Shown here piece after piece: positions 1 through 9,143 of a stretch of DNA of 34,297 nt. The position numbers and the translations under genes were made by a program. The notes under the pieces were generated by a model. That model saw only the letters and a program-made list of their open reading frames with translations, had not been told where the DNA came from and did not search any database. Each line of letters starts with the position of its first letter. The stretch's first letter is position 1. The stretch is from Flavobacteriales bacterium (GTDB taxonomy: Bacteria > Bacteroidota > Bacteroidia > Flavobacteriales_D > Crocinitomicaceae): positions 1 through 34,297 of the forward strand of contig VFKM01000117.1 in NCBI GenBank assembly GCA_009885545.1, written 5' to 3'.

Positions 1-26
1 AAGCAAATATTAGCTAATTTTGCACT

Positions 27-1034
27 ATGGCATTCAACAATATCGATTTAAAACCTTACAACACTTTCGGCATCTCAGTTCACGCAAAACATTTTTCTCG
101 ATTTGGAAACGTAGACGAATTAAAAAATTTACTTACAAAATTTGCAGGGGATGAGCTCTTAATATTAGGTGGAGGTAGTAATTTGTTGTTCACAGAAGAT
201 TTTGATGGTGCCGTTTTGCGCAATGAAATAAAAGGATTTGAAATTGTTGAAGAAACACCTGACTCAGCAATAGTAAAATCTGGAGCTGGTGAAGTTTGGA
301 ATGATTTTGTAAATAAATGTATCAAACATAATTTTGCTGGCATTGAAAATCTCAGTTTAATTCCAGGAAGTGTAGGTGCAAGTCCAATGCAAAATATTGG
401 TGCATATGGCGTTGAGATAAAAGATGTATTTCTTGAATTAGAGGCATTTCACATCCCTACTGGTGAAATTCACACATTCGATAATAAAGCGTGTGAATTT
501 GGCTATAGAGAAAGTGTTTTTAAAAATAAGTTGAAGGGACAATATGTAATATTATCCGTTTCATTCAAACTTTCTAAAAAACCAAACTTAAATACGAGTT
601 ATGGCGCTATTGAAAGTGAATTAATGAAAATGAGTGTTACGAAACCTACGATAAAGGATATTAGTAAGGCTGTAATTTCAATTCGTAAATCTAAATTACC
701 AGATCCAAAAGAACTGGGAAATGCTGGAAGTTTCTTTAAGAATCCAGTGGTGGATCAAAAAGTATTGGATGAAATTTTGAAAACATATCCAACGATTCCA
801 AATTTTGCTGCTGAACCAGGCAAACGTAAACTTCCAGCTGGTTGGCTAATAGAACAAGCTGGTTGGAAAGGTAAAATGTACAGCCAATATGGCGTTCATA
901 AATTACAAGCACTTGTTCTTGTGAATTATGGCAGTGCTACTGGCAAAGAGATTTATCGCTTATCTTCTCGAATTATAAAGGACATTGAAGAGAAATTTGG
1001 GGTGACTTTGGAAAGAGAAGTGAATATTCTTTAA
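27..1034 (+). CDS. murB: UDP-N-acetylmuramate dehydrogenase (MurB)
   Basis: 335 aa ORF; FAD-binding GGGSNLLF, IPGSVGASPMQNIGAYG, NAGSFFKNP and PAGWLIEQAGWKG motifs typical of MurB. Confidence 0.96.
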   Translation: MAFNNIDLKPYNTFGISVHAKHFSRFGNVDELKNLLTKFAGDELLILGGGSNLLFTEDFDGAVLRNEIKGFEIVEETPDSAIVKSGAGEVWNDFVNKCIKHNFAGIENLSLIPGSVGASPMQNIGAYGVEIKDVFLELEAFHIPTGEIHTFDNKACEFGYRESVFKNKLKGQYVILSVSFKLSKKPNLNTSYGAIESELMKMSVTKPTIKDISKAVISIRKSKLPDPKELGNAGSFFKNPVVDQKVLDEILKTYPTIPNFAAEPGKRKLPAGWLIEQAGWKGKMYSQYGVHKLQALVLVNYGSATGKEIYRLSSRIIKDIEEKFGVTLEREVNIL

Positions 1035-1038
1035 GGTA

Positions 1039-1080
1039 GTTACTAATTACTAGTTGCAAATTGCTAGTTACTAGTTACCA
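1039..1080. repeat. Degenerate heptanucleotide tandem array (6 units of about RTTRCWA)
   Basis: Phased 7-mers GTTACTA|ATTACTA|GTTGCAA|ATTGCTA|GTTACTA|GTTACCA read directly between murB and the helicase remnant. Confidence 0.75.
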
Positions 1081-1368
1081 TTCATCTTCAGTGCCATCTT
1101 CTTTATTCGATTGATCAAGGCGTTTTTTTCAATTATTACTTCCGTCATCGCTGTCGTTAAGAATGTCAAGATATTCATCTTTTGTGATAGTGTATAGTTC
1201 AATATCTTAACCAGTATAGGCTTCTATCGCTTCTAATAATTCCTTTACCGCTTCATTACAAAATGATAATGCTTGACCTCGTATTACTTTAAAATATTAT
1301 CTAAATACCCCAACTTATCGTCCATGTCGACAAATGTAAAAGCGTGATCGATATTTTTTGCAACTGGC
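1075..1368 (-). pseudogene. Decayed 3'-terminal fragment of a DEAD-box helicase gene (partial duplicate of 5039-5634)
   Basis: 1077-1282 aligns without gaps to 5041-5246 (about 15 mismatches in 206 by hand count); 1283-1368 aligns without gaps to sequence from 5542 onward (about 72% identity); 295 bp are missing between them; in-frame nonsense codons (TGG to TGA, GAA to TAA). Confidence 0.9.
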
Positions 1369-1371
1369 TTT

Positions 1372-4300
1372 TTATTTGATCAACAACTTTTTATTGAATT
1401 TCATAGTCTTCTCTTCTGTCAAGATAACTACATGATAAAATCCAGTTGATACGTTTAATTTTAGATCAAGGATCATTTCTTGCGTATTGGTTTCAAAAAC
1501 TTGCTTACCTGATAGATCAAATAATTTAATTGTCTTTTCACCATCAATTTTACCAAAATCAATCGTTAGATTTCCATCTGAAGGATTTGGATAATAATTC
1601 AATATATCTTGGTTATTTTCATTGATTCCAACACCAGATATTGTAACTGATTGAGTTATAAAGTCAGTTCCACAACCATTTGTGATCGTAAGGGTTACAG
1701 TGAATGTGCCATTTGTCAAATAAACGTAATTCGGATTTTCAACGGTTGATGTTCCACCATCACCAAAATCCCAATCCCATGTTGCAGCATCTGCAGATGT
1801 ACTTGTAAAAGTATAATCGTTAGCGATGTTTGATGATGTAAACGATGCCGTTGGTGCTCCTGGTTCAACAGATATTGCTAAAGTACTTGATACACTTGGT
1901 CCACAAACATTTTCAGCATTCACTTCAATTGTACCTGAAATTGCATTGTCTGTTACATTGATGGAATTCGTAAAACTGGTACCAGTCCAACCAACCGGTG
2001 TTGTCCAATTGTAAACTACAGTTGGATCATTTACAACAGAATATGTATTGGTTGTTAATGCACATATAGAATTTGGACCACTAATAACACTAGGTGTATT
2101 CGCTGGTGCAACAACCGTTATGTAATTTAATTTTGTTTCTGATGTTTGTGAGATGGCATCTATAACTGTTAATGTAGCATCATAAACTCCTGCCGCAGCA
2201 TATGTTACAACAGGATTTTGAAGGATTGATGTTGATGGTGTTCCTCCCGGAAATAACCACTGCCATGAAACAGGTGCAGATCCTGAAGTAATATCAGTAT
2301 AGGTTACTGGGGTATTCACACAAACTGTCAAAGGTGATGTAGAGAAGTCAGGAACCATAGTTGATGAAAGGTTATTCCATTTCCATATTCCCGCGGTCAC
2401 TGCATCTGTATTGAACCAACCTGACCAACCAACAGAAGGATTTGTAAATTCTACATACAAATGTTGTTCAGTATCAATAATATTCCAAGTTGTACCGCCA
2501 TCAGCTGAATAGGATGAACCAGAAGCACCTGCAGCAGCGCCAGTCGTGAATGCTATATTCGTTCCTTCGATAAAGCACAATCCATTTGTAAATACAGAAC
2601 CAGTCGTAACAACCGGGGCCCAAGAGGCACCACCATCCAAGGTTTTATATACGGTTCCTGAATTATTGACAATAAGACCATCTGTAGTAGAAGCATACGA
2701 AAGATTAGCTGTAACTCCTGTAGTAACGGCTCCACCAAAATCTGCAACTGGAGATGTATTTACTATCCAATTAACTCCTCGGTTTGTAGAATGGTAAACA
2801 CGTCCAAGACTAGTTGTAAACCATACATGATCTCCAACTACTTCAATTCCTCTCACATAACCAAATTCATTTGCATTTAAAGGATTTGGAATATTGGCAG
2901 CAGGCACCAATGTCCATGTTGCACCTCCATTTATAGTTGTATACATCTCAAATTCGCCACTGATAGGATCTCCTTGGCAAAAACCGATATTCGCATCCCA
3001 AAAATGTACAATATTGGCAAATGATGCCGCATTACTAAATGTTGCTGTGTTTTGTCTTGTCCATGTTGTTCCTCCATTGATGGTTATCCAAATTCCTCCA
3101 GTTTGTCCTGCAGCAGTTGGATATGCTGCTAACCATGCTTTGTTTGCATCAAAAGCATGAATCATTGAAATTCCTAAGTTTGTATTTTGAACATTAATAG
3201 TACCTGGTGTCCATGTTGCACCACCATTTATAGTCTTTGTAAATTCTTGAACATTAGCACCCGTAGCTGAGCCATCATAAGCCAAAGCCCAAACAACATT
3301 AGGGTCAACGATTGAAATATGATCAATCCCTCTATTGGCAGTTGTGAAAGCGGAAACTTCTTCGATCCATTCTCCATATGGTTGAATGGTCACATTCACA
3401 TATGCTGTTTGAGTTAACGATTGAGTACTTTGACTATTTGTTACTTGAAGAGTCACATCATATGTTCCAGCGCTTGAATATAGAATCGATGGTGGTGTCA
3501 TTCCTACAAAAGAGGATGGGCTACCTCCAGGAAATGACCATGTATAATTTGTGATTGGGTTACCACCGTCAACTGATAAATTATTAAATGTCACATTGTT
3601 TCCTTCGATAATTGAAAGCGGTGTCCCGTTGAAAAAAGGAACAGGATCGCCAGTCAAGGTACTTTCAACACATTGCAGTGCGGCCAATGCATTGATTCTC
3701 GGACCAATACTTTGACTGATGTTTACACCTGTTGAAACAATACACGTTTGAATTTGTGTTGGGGTTAATGTTGGATTAACACTTAGCATAAGTCCAACCA
3801 AACCGGCAGCGAATGGTGTAGCCATTGAAGTTCCACCCATTTGGTCATAACCATTACCTCCTGACGTATAAACTGTACTGTAAAGTCCACCAAAAGAATA
3901 GCCGCCAGGTGAAGCAATATCAACAAATGGGGTAGAACCATTATAATTTGAAAAACTTGAGCGGGAATCGTTGGCATCAACGGATCCGACACAGATCACG
4001 TTATTATATGCTCCCGGATACATAAGTGCTGTAGAATTATCATTCCCTGCAGCAGCTAAAAAAACAACTTGGGGATAAGAATTTATCAAGGTCTGCATAG
4101 CTGATGATGACGAACCGCTTCCAAAAGACATGCTCACCACATTTGCTCCATTTTGACAAGCCCATTGAACTCCTTCATATGTATACCATAGACTTCCAGA
4201 ATTTGAAGCACTATTTGGTGTTGCTTTGACGCCAATTAATTCAACATTCGCACCAAGAGATGCAATTCCAATTCCATTGTTCATATCCGCAGTAGCGAGT

Positions 4301-4938
4301 CCAGCACAATGAGTTCCATGTGACCATCCAAAATCAACACTTGATACCAAAGGGGGTGTTGCATTGTTATCATTATCTGCGACATCATATTGTGCGTATG
4401 TTGTAAGGTCTGAATGCCCACAAAAAACAGCATTATCAACTATTGCAACTTTTATATTATTACTTCCCTGACTAATATTCCATGCGTTTTCTGAACCAAC
4501 CAAAGTGTGATACCATTTGTTATTTCCTGCATGATACGTGTCATTTGGAATAAAATCGATCTTGTAGATCGGTTCTTTCTCAGCATATTCAACATTCGTA
4601 ATAGTTTTCAAACGTCTTAGTACTTCTTCGATTTGATTGTTTTCAGCAAAGGTTATTCTGAAAATATTTTCCAACTGAGATTTATGGGTAAAATAACTTG
4701 GCTTTTCTAATTTTAGCACGGTCATTCCGGATAAAGCAATTTGCAATTCAGGATATTCATTAATATTAACGATCAAACTGTAATCGTTCACATCCTTTTG
4801 CACAGCTTTGTTATAAGATATCGGATCTTGGTGTAATTTAAACATGATCGTTCCATCCAAGAAATTTGCATCATAATATTGAGAGAATCCTAAAGACGAA
4901 GAGAATAGGACGAGACAAAGTGAAAGTAGTTGTTTCAT
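1372..4938 (-). CDS. Secreted S8 (subtilisin-like) serine protease with Ycf48/BNR-like repeats, PKD domains and a T9SS C-terminal sorting domain
   Basis: 1188 aa; signal peptide MKQLLSLCLVLFSSSLGFSQ; catalytic regions AIVDNAV, HGTHCAGL, GTSMATPFAAGL; PKD-type 'WDWDFGDGGTSTVENPNYVY'; terminal 'YPNPSDGNLTIDF...KKLLIK' typical of Por secretion tails. Confidence 0.93.
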   Translation of the reverse strand: MKQLLSLCLVLFSSSLGFSQYYDANFLDGTIMFKLHQDPISYNKAVQKDVNDYSLIVNINEYPELQIALSGMTVLKLEKPSYFTHKSQLENIFRITFAENNQIEEVLRRLKTITNVEYAEKEPIYKIDFIPNDTYHAGNNKWYHTLVGSENAWNISQGSNNIKVAIVDNAVFCGHSDLTTYAQYDVADNDNNATPPLVSSVDFGWSHGTHCAGLATADMNNGIGIASLGANVELIGVKATPNSASNSGSLWYTYEGVQWACQNGANVVSMSFGSGSSSSAMQTLINSYPQVVFLAAAGNDNSTALMYPGAYNNVICVGSVDANDSRSSFSNYNGSTPFVDIASPGGYSFGGLYSTVYTSGGNGYDQMGGTSMATPFAAGLVGLMLSVNPTLTPTQIQTCIVSTGVNISQSIGPRINALAALQCVESTLTGDPVPFFNGTPLSIIEGNNVTFNNLSVDGGNPITNYTWSFPGGSPSSFVGMTPPSILYSSAGTYDVTLQVTNSQSTQSLTQTAYVNVTIQPYGEWIEEVSAFTTANRGIDHISIVDPNVVWALAYDGSATGANVQEFTKTINGGATWTPGTINVQNTNLGISMIHAFDANKAWLAAYPTAAGQTGGIWITINGGTTWTRQNTATFSNAASFANIVHFWDANIGFCQGDPISGEFEMYTTINGGATWTLVPAANIPNPLNANEFGYVRGIEVVGDHVWFTTSLGRVYHSTNRGVNWIVNTSPVADFGGAVTTGVTANLSYASTTDGLIVNNSGTVYKTLDGGASWAPVVTTGSVFTNGLCFIEGTNIAFTTGAAAGASGSSYSADGGTTWNIIDTEQHLYVEFTNPSVGWSGWFNTDAVTAGIWKWNNLSSTMVPDFSTSPLTVCVNTPVTYTDITSGSAPVSWQWLFPGGTPSTSILQNPVVTYAAAGVYDATLTVIDAISQTSETKLNYITVVAPANTPSVISGPNSICALTTNTYSVVNDPTVVYNWTTPVGWTGTSFTNSINVTDNAISGTIEVNAENVCGPSVSSTLAISVEPGAPTASFTSSNIANDYTFTSTSADAATWDWDFGDGGTSTVENPNYVYLTNGTFTVTLTITNGCGTDFITQSVTISGVGINENNQDILNYYPNPSDGNLTIDFGKIDGEKTIKLFDLSGKQVFETNTQEMILDLKLNVSTGFYHVVILTEEKTMKFNKKLLIK

Positions 4939-5038
4939 TTTTAAGTTTTTAGCAATAGATGTTCTAAAACTACGATAATTTTTTAGTTTTTTATTGACAC
5001 AATCAATAATTTATTCATTGCTAATGATAGTTTTAAAA

Positions 5039-6262
5039 TTACCATTCATCTTCAGTGCCATCTTCTTTATTCGATTGATCAAGGAGTTTTTTCCAATTAT
5101 TACTTCCGTCATCGCTGTCGTTCAGAATGTCAAGATATTCGTCTTTTGTGATAGTGTATTGTTCAATTTCTTCACCTGTGTAGGCCTCTATAGCTTCTAA
5201 TAATTCTTTTTCCGCTTCACTGCAAAATGATAATGCTTGACCTCGTTTATTTCCACGACCTGTTCTTCCGCAACGGTGAACGTAATTTTCTGCGTCGTCA
5301 GGTAAATCATAATTGATAACATAATCCATTGTTGGAATATCTATTCCACGTGCGGCAACGTCGGTTGTAATCAAAACATTGTTCTGATCTGAACGAAAAC
5401 GATCTAATATTGCAAAACGATCTTTTTGTTCAATCCCTCCATGTAAAATTTCAGCCTTTACTCCTACTCTTTCCATTGCAGCATGAACCCGCTCAACTCG
5501 CACTTTAGTTCGAGCAAAAACAATGAATTTTTTATCCTCGTATTCCTTTAAGATATTCTCTAGAAAAAATCGCTTGTCGTCCATATCTACAAAAGCTACC
5601 GCATGATCAATGTTCTTTGCAACCGGGTTTTTAGGAGATACTTGAATTCGAATGGCATTACTTACGACTTCGTATGCCAAAGACTTAATTTTCTTTGAAA
5701 TCGTAGCCGAAAAGAATAATGTTTGACGTTTTTTAGGAATGTATTTCAAGACATCCTGAATATCTTTCATGAACCCTAAATCAAGCATTAAATCCGCTTC
5801 ATCTAAAACTAAAAACTCAAGTTTCGAAATATCTAAATGGCCTTGAGAGATCAAATCGAACATTCTACCTGGTGTTGTTACAATTACATCTAATCCGTTG
5901 TTTAACGTTCTAATTTGCTGTTCTTGTTCTACGCCACCGTAAAGTCCAAATGTTTTGACAGTTGTTCTTTTTCCAATTTCATTAAAAACACCAGAAATTT
6001 GTTTTGCAAGCTCACGAGTTGGAACCATTACAATACATCGAACACCCTTGTAACCTTTGCGGTTCCTATTTTCTAATTTATCTATAATTGGAATCGCAAA
6101 TGCACCAGTTTTACCGGTACCTGTTTGAGCTACAGCCATTACATCTTCACCTTCAAGAATGTGTTTAATCGATTTAAATTGAATGTCAGTCGGCTTGTTA
6201 AAGCCCATTATTTCCAATTGTTGCTTGATTAAAGGTGAAATATGGTAATCGCTGAATTTCAT
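5039..6262 (-). CDS. DEAD/DEAH-box ATP-dependent RNA helicase (RhlE-like)
   Basis: 407 aa; AQTGTGKT, PTRELA, TPGR, LDEADLML, SAT, HRCGRTGRGNK motifs. Confidence 0.95.
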   Translation of the reverse strand: MKFSDYHISPLIKQQLEIMGFNKPTDIQFKSIKHILEGEDVMAVAQTGTGKTGAFAIPIIDKLENRNRKGYKGVRCIVMVPTRELAKQISGVFNEIGKRTTVKTFGLYGGVEQEQQIRTLNNGLDVIVTTPGRMFDLISQGHLDISKLEFLVLDEADLMLDLGFMKDIQDVLKYIPKKRQTLFFSATISKKIKSLAYEVVSNAIRIQVSPKNPVAKNIDHAVAFVDMDDKRFFLENILKEYEDKKFIVFARTKVRVERVHAAMERVGVKAEILHGGIEQKDRFAILDRFRSDQNNVLITTDVAARGIDIPTMDYVINYDLPDDAENYVHRCGRTGRGNKRGQALSFCSEAEKELLEAIEAYTGEEIEQYTITKDEYLDILNDSDDGSNNWKKLLDQSNKEDGTEDEW

Positions 6263-6388
6263 TTGTTTTATTATTGTGCCTTAAGGTGTATTATGTTTAA
6301 AGTCATCGTTGAACTCATCACTCTTTCTTTACCACTTAGGAACGCAGTAAACATATAAATATAAATTGTATTAATCGAATCTTCTTTA

Positions 6389-6423
6389 AAAAAGTTAGGG
6401 CGGAATTAATCCGCCCTTAACTT
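6389..6423 (-). terminator. Rho-independent terminator of the 6453-7199 gene
   Basis: Minus strand AAGTTAAGGGCGGATTAATTCCGCCCTAACTTTTTT: long GC-rich stem with one bulge followed by a T run. Confidence 0.85.
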
Positions 6424-6452
6424 AATATTATATTGGATAAAATCCTTTTTGT

Positions 6453-7199
6453 TTATGCTTCTTCGCTAGGAACTAAGATACGTCCACAATGCTCACAAAC
6501 CAAAACTTTCTTTTTAGATTGAATGTCTAATTGACGTTGTGGTGGAATTTTATTAAAACAACCTCCACATGCATCTCTATCAACTGGAACAACAGATAAA
6601 CCATTTTTTGCATTTTCTCTCAAACGGTTATAAGCAAAAACTAAACGGTCGTCAATTTTCTTTTTAGCGTCCTCAGATTTCTTCAACAATGCTTCTTCGT
6701 CCTTACGTGTTTCACCAACGATTTCTTCTAATTCAGCTTGTTTCGTTTTCAAATCTCCCTTACGAAATTCTAAACGCTCTTTTGCCTCTTCGAACATTTC
6801 CTTTTTGCTCACACTTTTAAACTTCGCTTCTTTGCTTTTCTTTTCGTGCAATTTAATCTCCAATTCTTGGAATTCGATTTCTTTTGCAAGCGATTCAAAT
6901 TCACGATTGTTACGAACGTTATTTTGTTGCTCTTTGTACTTTGCAATAGCAGTTTCAGAATCCTTAGTCGCATTTTTACGATCTAAAAGTTCAGTTTCTA
7001 CTTCTTTAATCTCTTCTTGTATTTTACCAATTCGAGTTTCTAAGCCTTCCAACTCATCCTCCAAATCTTGCACTTCCAATGGCAATTCACCACGGATTGT
7101 TCTGATTCTATCTATCTCAGAATCAATTTTTTGTAATTCATATAGAGCGTCCAATTTGTCCGCTACTGATACCTCTTTTTTAGTCGCAGTTACTGCCAT
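6453..7199 (-). CDS. C4-type zinc ribbon, coiled-coil protein (zf-RING_7/DUF164 type)
   Basis: Long coiled coil then CGGCFNKIPPQRQLDIQSKKKVLVCEHCGRILVP. Confidence 0.9.
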   Translation of the reverse strand: MAVTATKKEVSVADKLDALYELQKIDSEIDRIRTIRGELPLEVQDLEDELEGLETRIGKIQEEIKEVETELLDRKNATKDSETAIAKYKEQQNNVRNNREFESLAKEIEFQELEIKLHEKKSKEAKFKSVSKKEMFEEAKERLEFRKGDLKTKQAELEEIVGETRKDEEALLKKSEDAKKKIDDRLVFAYNRLRENAKNGLSVVPVDRDACGGCFNKIPPQRQLDIQSKKKVLVCEHCGRILVPSEEA

Positions 7200-7202
7200 G
7201 TG

Positions 7203-8297
7203 CTAAAAATAATTAATAGGATTCGTATTTATTACCGTTTTATGAACGGCAAAGGTAGTAAATTTTTTCTTCAATATATCAGCAATTAAATCAGAAGTAT
7301 ATTGTTCACTTTCATAATGACCAATATCTGCGATCAAAATTTGATTTTCAGCATCAAAAAACTCATGGTATTTAAAATCTCCCGTGATATAAACATCTGC
7401 ATTTAAGCGTTTTGCTCGATTCAATAAAAAACTTCCAGAACCGCCACAAAAAGCAACTGTTTTTATTTTTTTATTTAAAAAAGCTGTATGGCGAATACTT
7501 CCACATTGAAATATCTCTTTAAGTCGAGCTAAAAAATCTATTTCATACATTTCTGTCTCCAATTCGCCAACCATTCCGCTTCCTTCTGATTCATTTTCAT
7601 TGGCTAAAAGAATGATATCGTGAGCAACCTCCTCATAAGGATGTGCTTCCTTCATGGCTTTCACAACAGTTTGTATAAGATGAGCACTAACGATATATTC
7701 AGCTTTGACTTCTAGGGACTCATTTAATTTATTTAGTTCACCAGAAAAAGGATTTGCATCATTTACTGGTTTAAATGTTCCAGTTCCAACAGAATTGAAA
7801 TGACATTCTTCGTAATTTCCAATTTTACCCGCTCCAGATTCAAATACAGCTGTATTCAAAGAAATAAGATGATCTTGAGGAACAAAAACACTCAACTTAT
7901 ATAAAACCCCATTTTTCGGCGCTAAAACTTTCAGATTTTTCAACCCAAGTCGTTGACCAATTTCGAAATTTACACCTTTCGAATAATTATCTAGATTCGT
8001 ATGAATAGCATATAAAGCAATGTCATTTTTAATACACGCCAAGATTGTTCTTTCGATGTATGTTGCTCCAGTCAACGATTTTAATCCTTTAAAAATTAAC
8101 GGATGATGAGCAATAATTAAATTAGAACCTTTTTTGATTGCCTCTTCAACAACTGCTTCTGTGCAATCTAAACAAATTAATGTTGATGTAATAATTGAAT
8201 TTTTATCTCCAACTAACAAACCACAATTATCGTAGGATTCTTGACTTGATTTTGGAACTAATTCTTCAAGATAATGAATAACATCATTTACTTTCAT
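7203..8297 (-). CDS. Nif3-like dinuclear metal center hexameric protein
   Basis: 364 aa; DNCGLLVGD, IIAHHPLIFKGLK, AIHTNLDN, DIGHYESEQ motifs; central insert compatible with PII-like domain. Confidence 0.93.
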   Translation of the reverse strand: MKVNDVIHYLEELVPKSSQESYDNCGLLVGDKNSIITSTLICLDCTEAVVEEAIKKGSNLIIAHHPLIFKGLKSLTGATYIERTILACIKNDIALYAIHTNLDNYSKGVNFEIGQRLGLKNLKVLAPKNGVLYKLSVFVPQDHLISLNTAVFESGAGKIGNYEECHFNSVGTGTFKPVNDANPFSGELNKLNESLEVKAEYIVSAHLIQTVVKAMKEAHPYEEVAHDIILLANENESEGSGMVGELETEMYEIDFLARLKEIFQCGSIRHTAFLNKKIKTVAFCGGSGSFLLNRAKRLNADVYITGDFKYHEFFDAENQILIADIGHYESEQYTSDLIADILKKKFTTFAVHKTVINTNPINYF

Positions 8298-8301
8298 GTT
8301 T

Positions 8302-9066
8302 TTATAATTTTCTTGTCAATCCAAATGTAATTCCAAAGGCTCTTCCTTTGTGAACATAACCATTCAATTTCTCATAACTAGATGTAAGTTGAATTCTGGC
8401 CTCAGGAGATACCAACAATGACCAATTATTCTGAAAACTCACCATTAAACCAATATTAAAAACAGAACTTAGAACAAAGCTATTATACCCTGTTTTTGTT
8501 TTGATCGTCTCTTCTTTTTTTTCACCAAGGGTTGTTGTCCATTCTTGTTCTTGACGAAAACCATTGAACATTTGAGGAATTATTCCTGCACCAGCATAAA
8601 ACTTAAAATCTTTTCCAATCGTATAATTTAATCTTAAAGGCATTGAAATAAAATTGTAATAAGATTTATACGAAAAGGTTGAATCCGAACCTACAAAAGA
8701 ATAACTTTCACCATTACGGAGCAAAGAAATACCACCATCCCACATGAAATGTTTGTTTAATTGGCTTTGCATCCCAATTCCAAAAGACCAAGTAGTTAGG
8801 TTTTTTTCATCCGCACGAATGCCCAATGTATCGCCATAAATGTCCCCATTTTTCTCAAGTAGTCGATTTGTTTTAGACCAATTTGCAACCAAATAAGCCG
8901 AATTACTTGAGGCTATCTTATTATTTCCTAAAGTGTCAATTTTTGGTGATTCAACACGTTTTTTTTTCTCTTTTTTTGTAGGAGTTGTTGGACCACCAAT
9001 TAGAATTTGACCAATTAAAGTGTTTGTGTAAAACAAAACTGCAAGCAATAGAATAAAACATTTCAT
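8302..9066 (-). CDS. Secreted/outer-membrane beta-barrel-like hypothetical protein
   Basis: Signal peptide MKCFILLLAVLFYTNTLIGQ; alternating aromatic beta-strand pattern; C-terminal 'GRAFGITFGLTRKL'. Confidence 0.65.
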   Translation of the reverse strand: MKCFILLLAVLFYTNTLIGQILIGGPTTPTKKEKKKRVESPKIDTLGNNKIASSNSAYLVANWSKTNRLLEKNGDIYGDTLGIRADEKNLTTWSFGIGMQSQLNKHFMWDGGISLLRNGESYSFVGSDSTFSYKSYYNFISMPLRLNYTIGKDFKFYAGAGIIPQMFNGFRQEQEWTTTLGEKKEETIKTKTGYNSFVLSSVFNIGLMVSFQNNWSLLVSPEARIQLTSSYEKLNGYVHKGRAFGITFGLTRKL

Positions 9067-9143
9067 TATTTCATTATTTCGTTATTTTTACATCTCTTAA
9101 ACGAGAAGATAACAAATATCGTAAAAAATAGAACAATCAGGAT

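Noticed and set aside
80-343. Antisense 87-aa ORF inside murB
   Set aside because: Fully embedded opposite a strong conserved gene, no recognisable domain; ordinary shadow ORF.
1081-1370. Possibility that the helicase remnant is a noncoding RNA or regulatory element
   Set aside because: The gapless alignment to the helicase and retained codon pattern explain it as gene debris; nothing structural beyond that was seen.
1826-3160. Several plus-strand ORFs opposite the protease gene (1826, 2546, 2894)
   Set aside because: Translations mirror PKD/repeat codons and have no independent features; shadow ORFs of a long repetitive gene.
4994-5200. 68-aa plus-strand ORF antisense to the helicase 3' end
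   Set aside because: Arises from the antisense frame of the duplicated helicase tail; no support as a gene.
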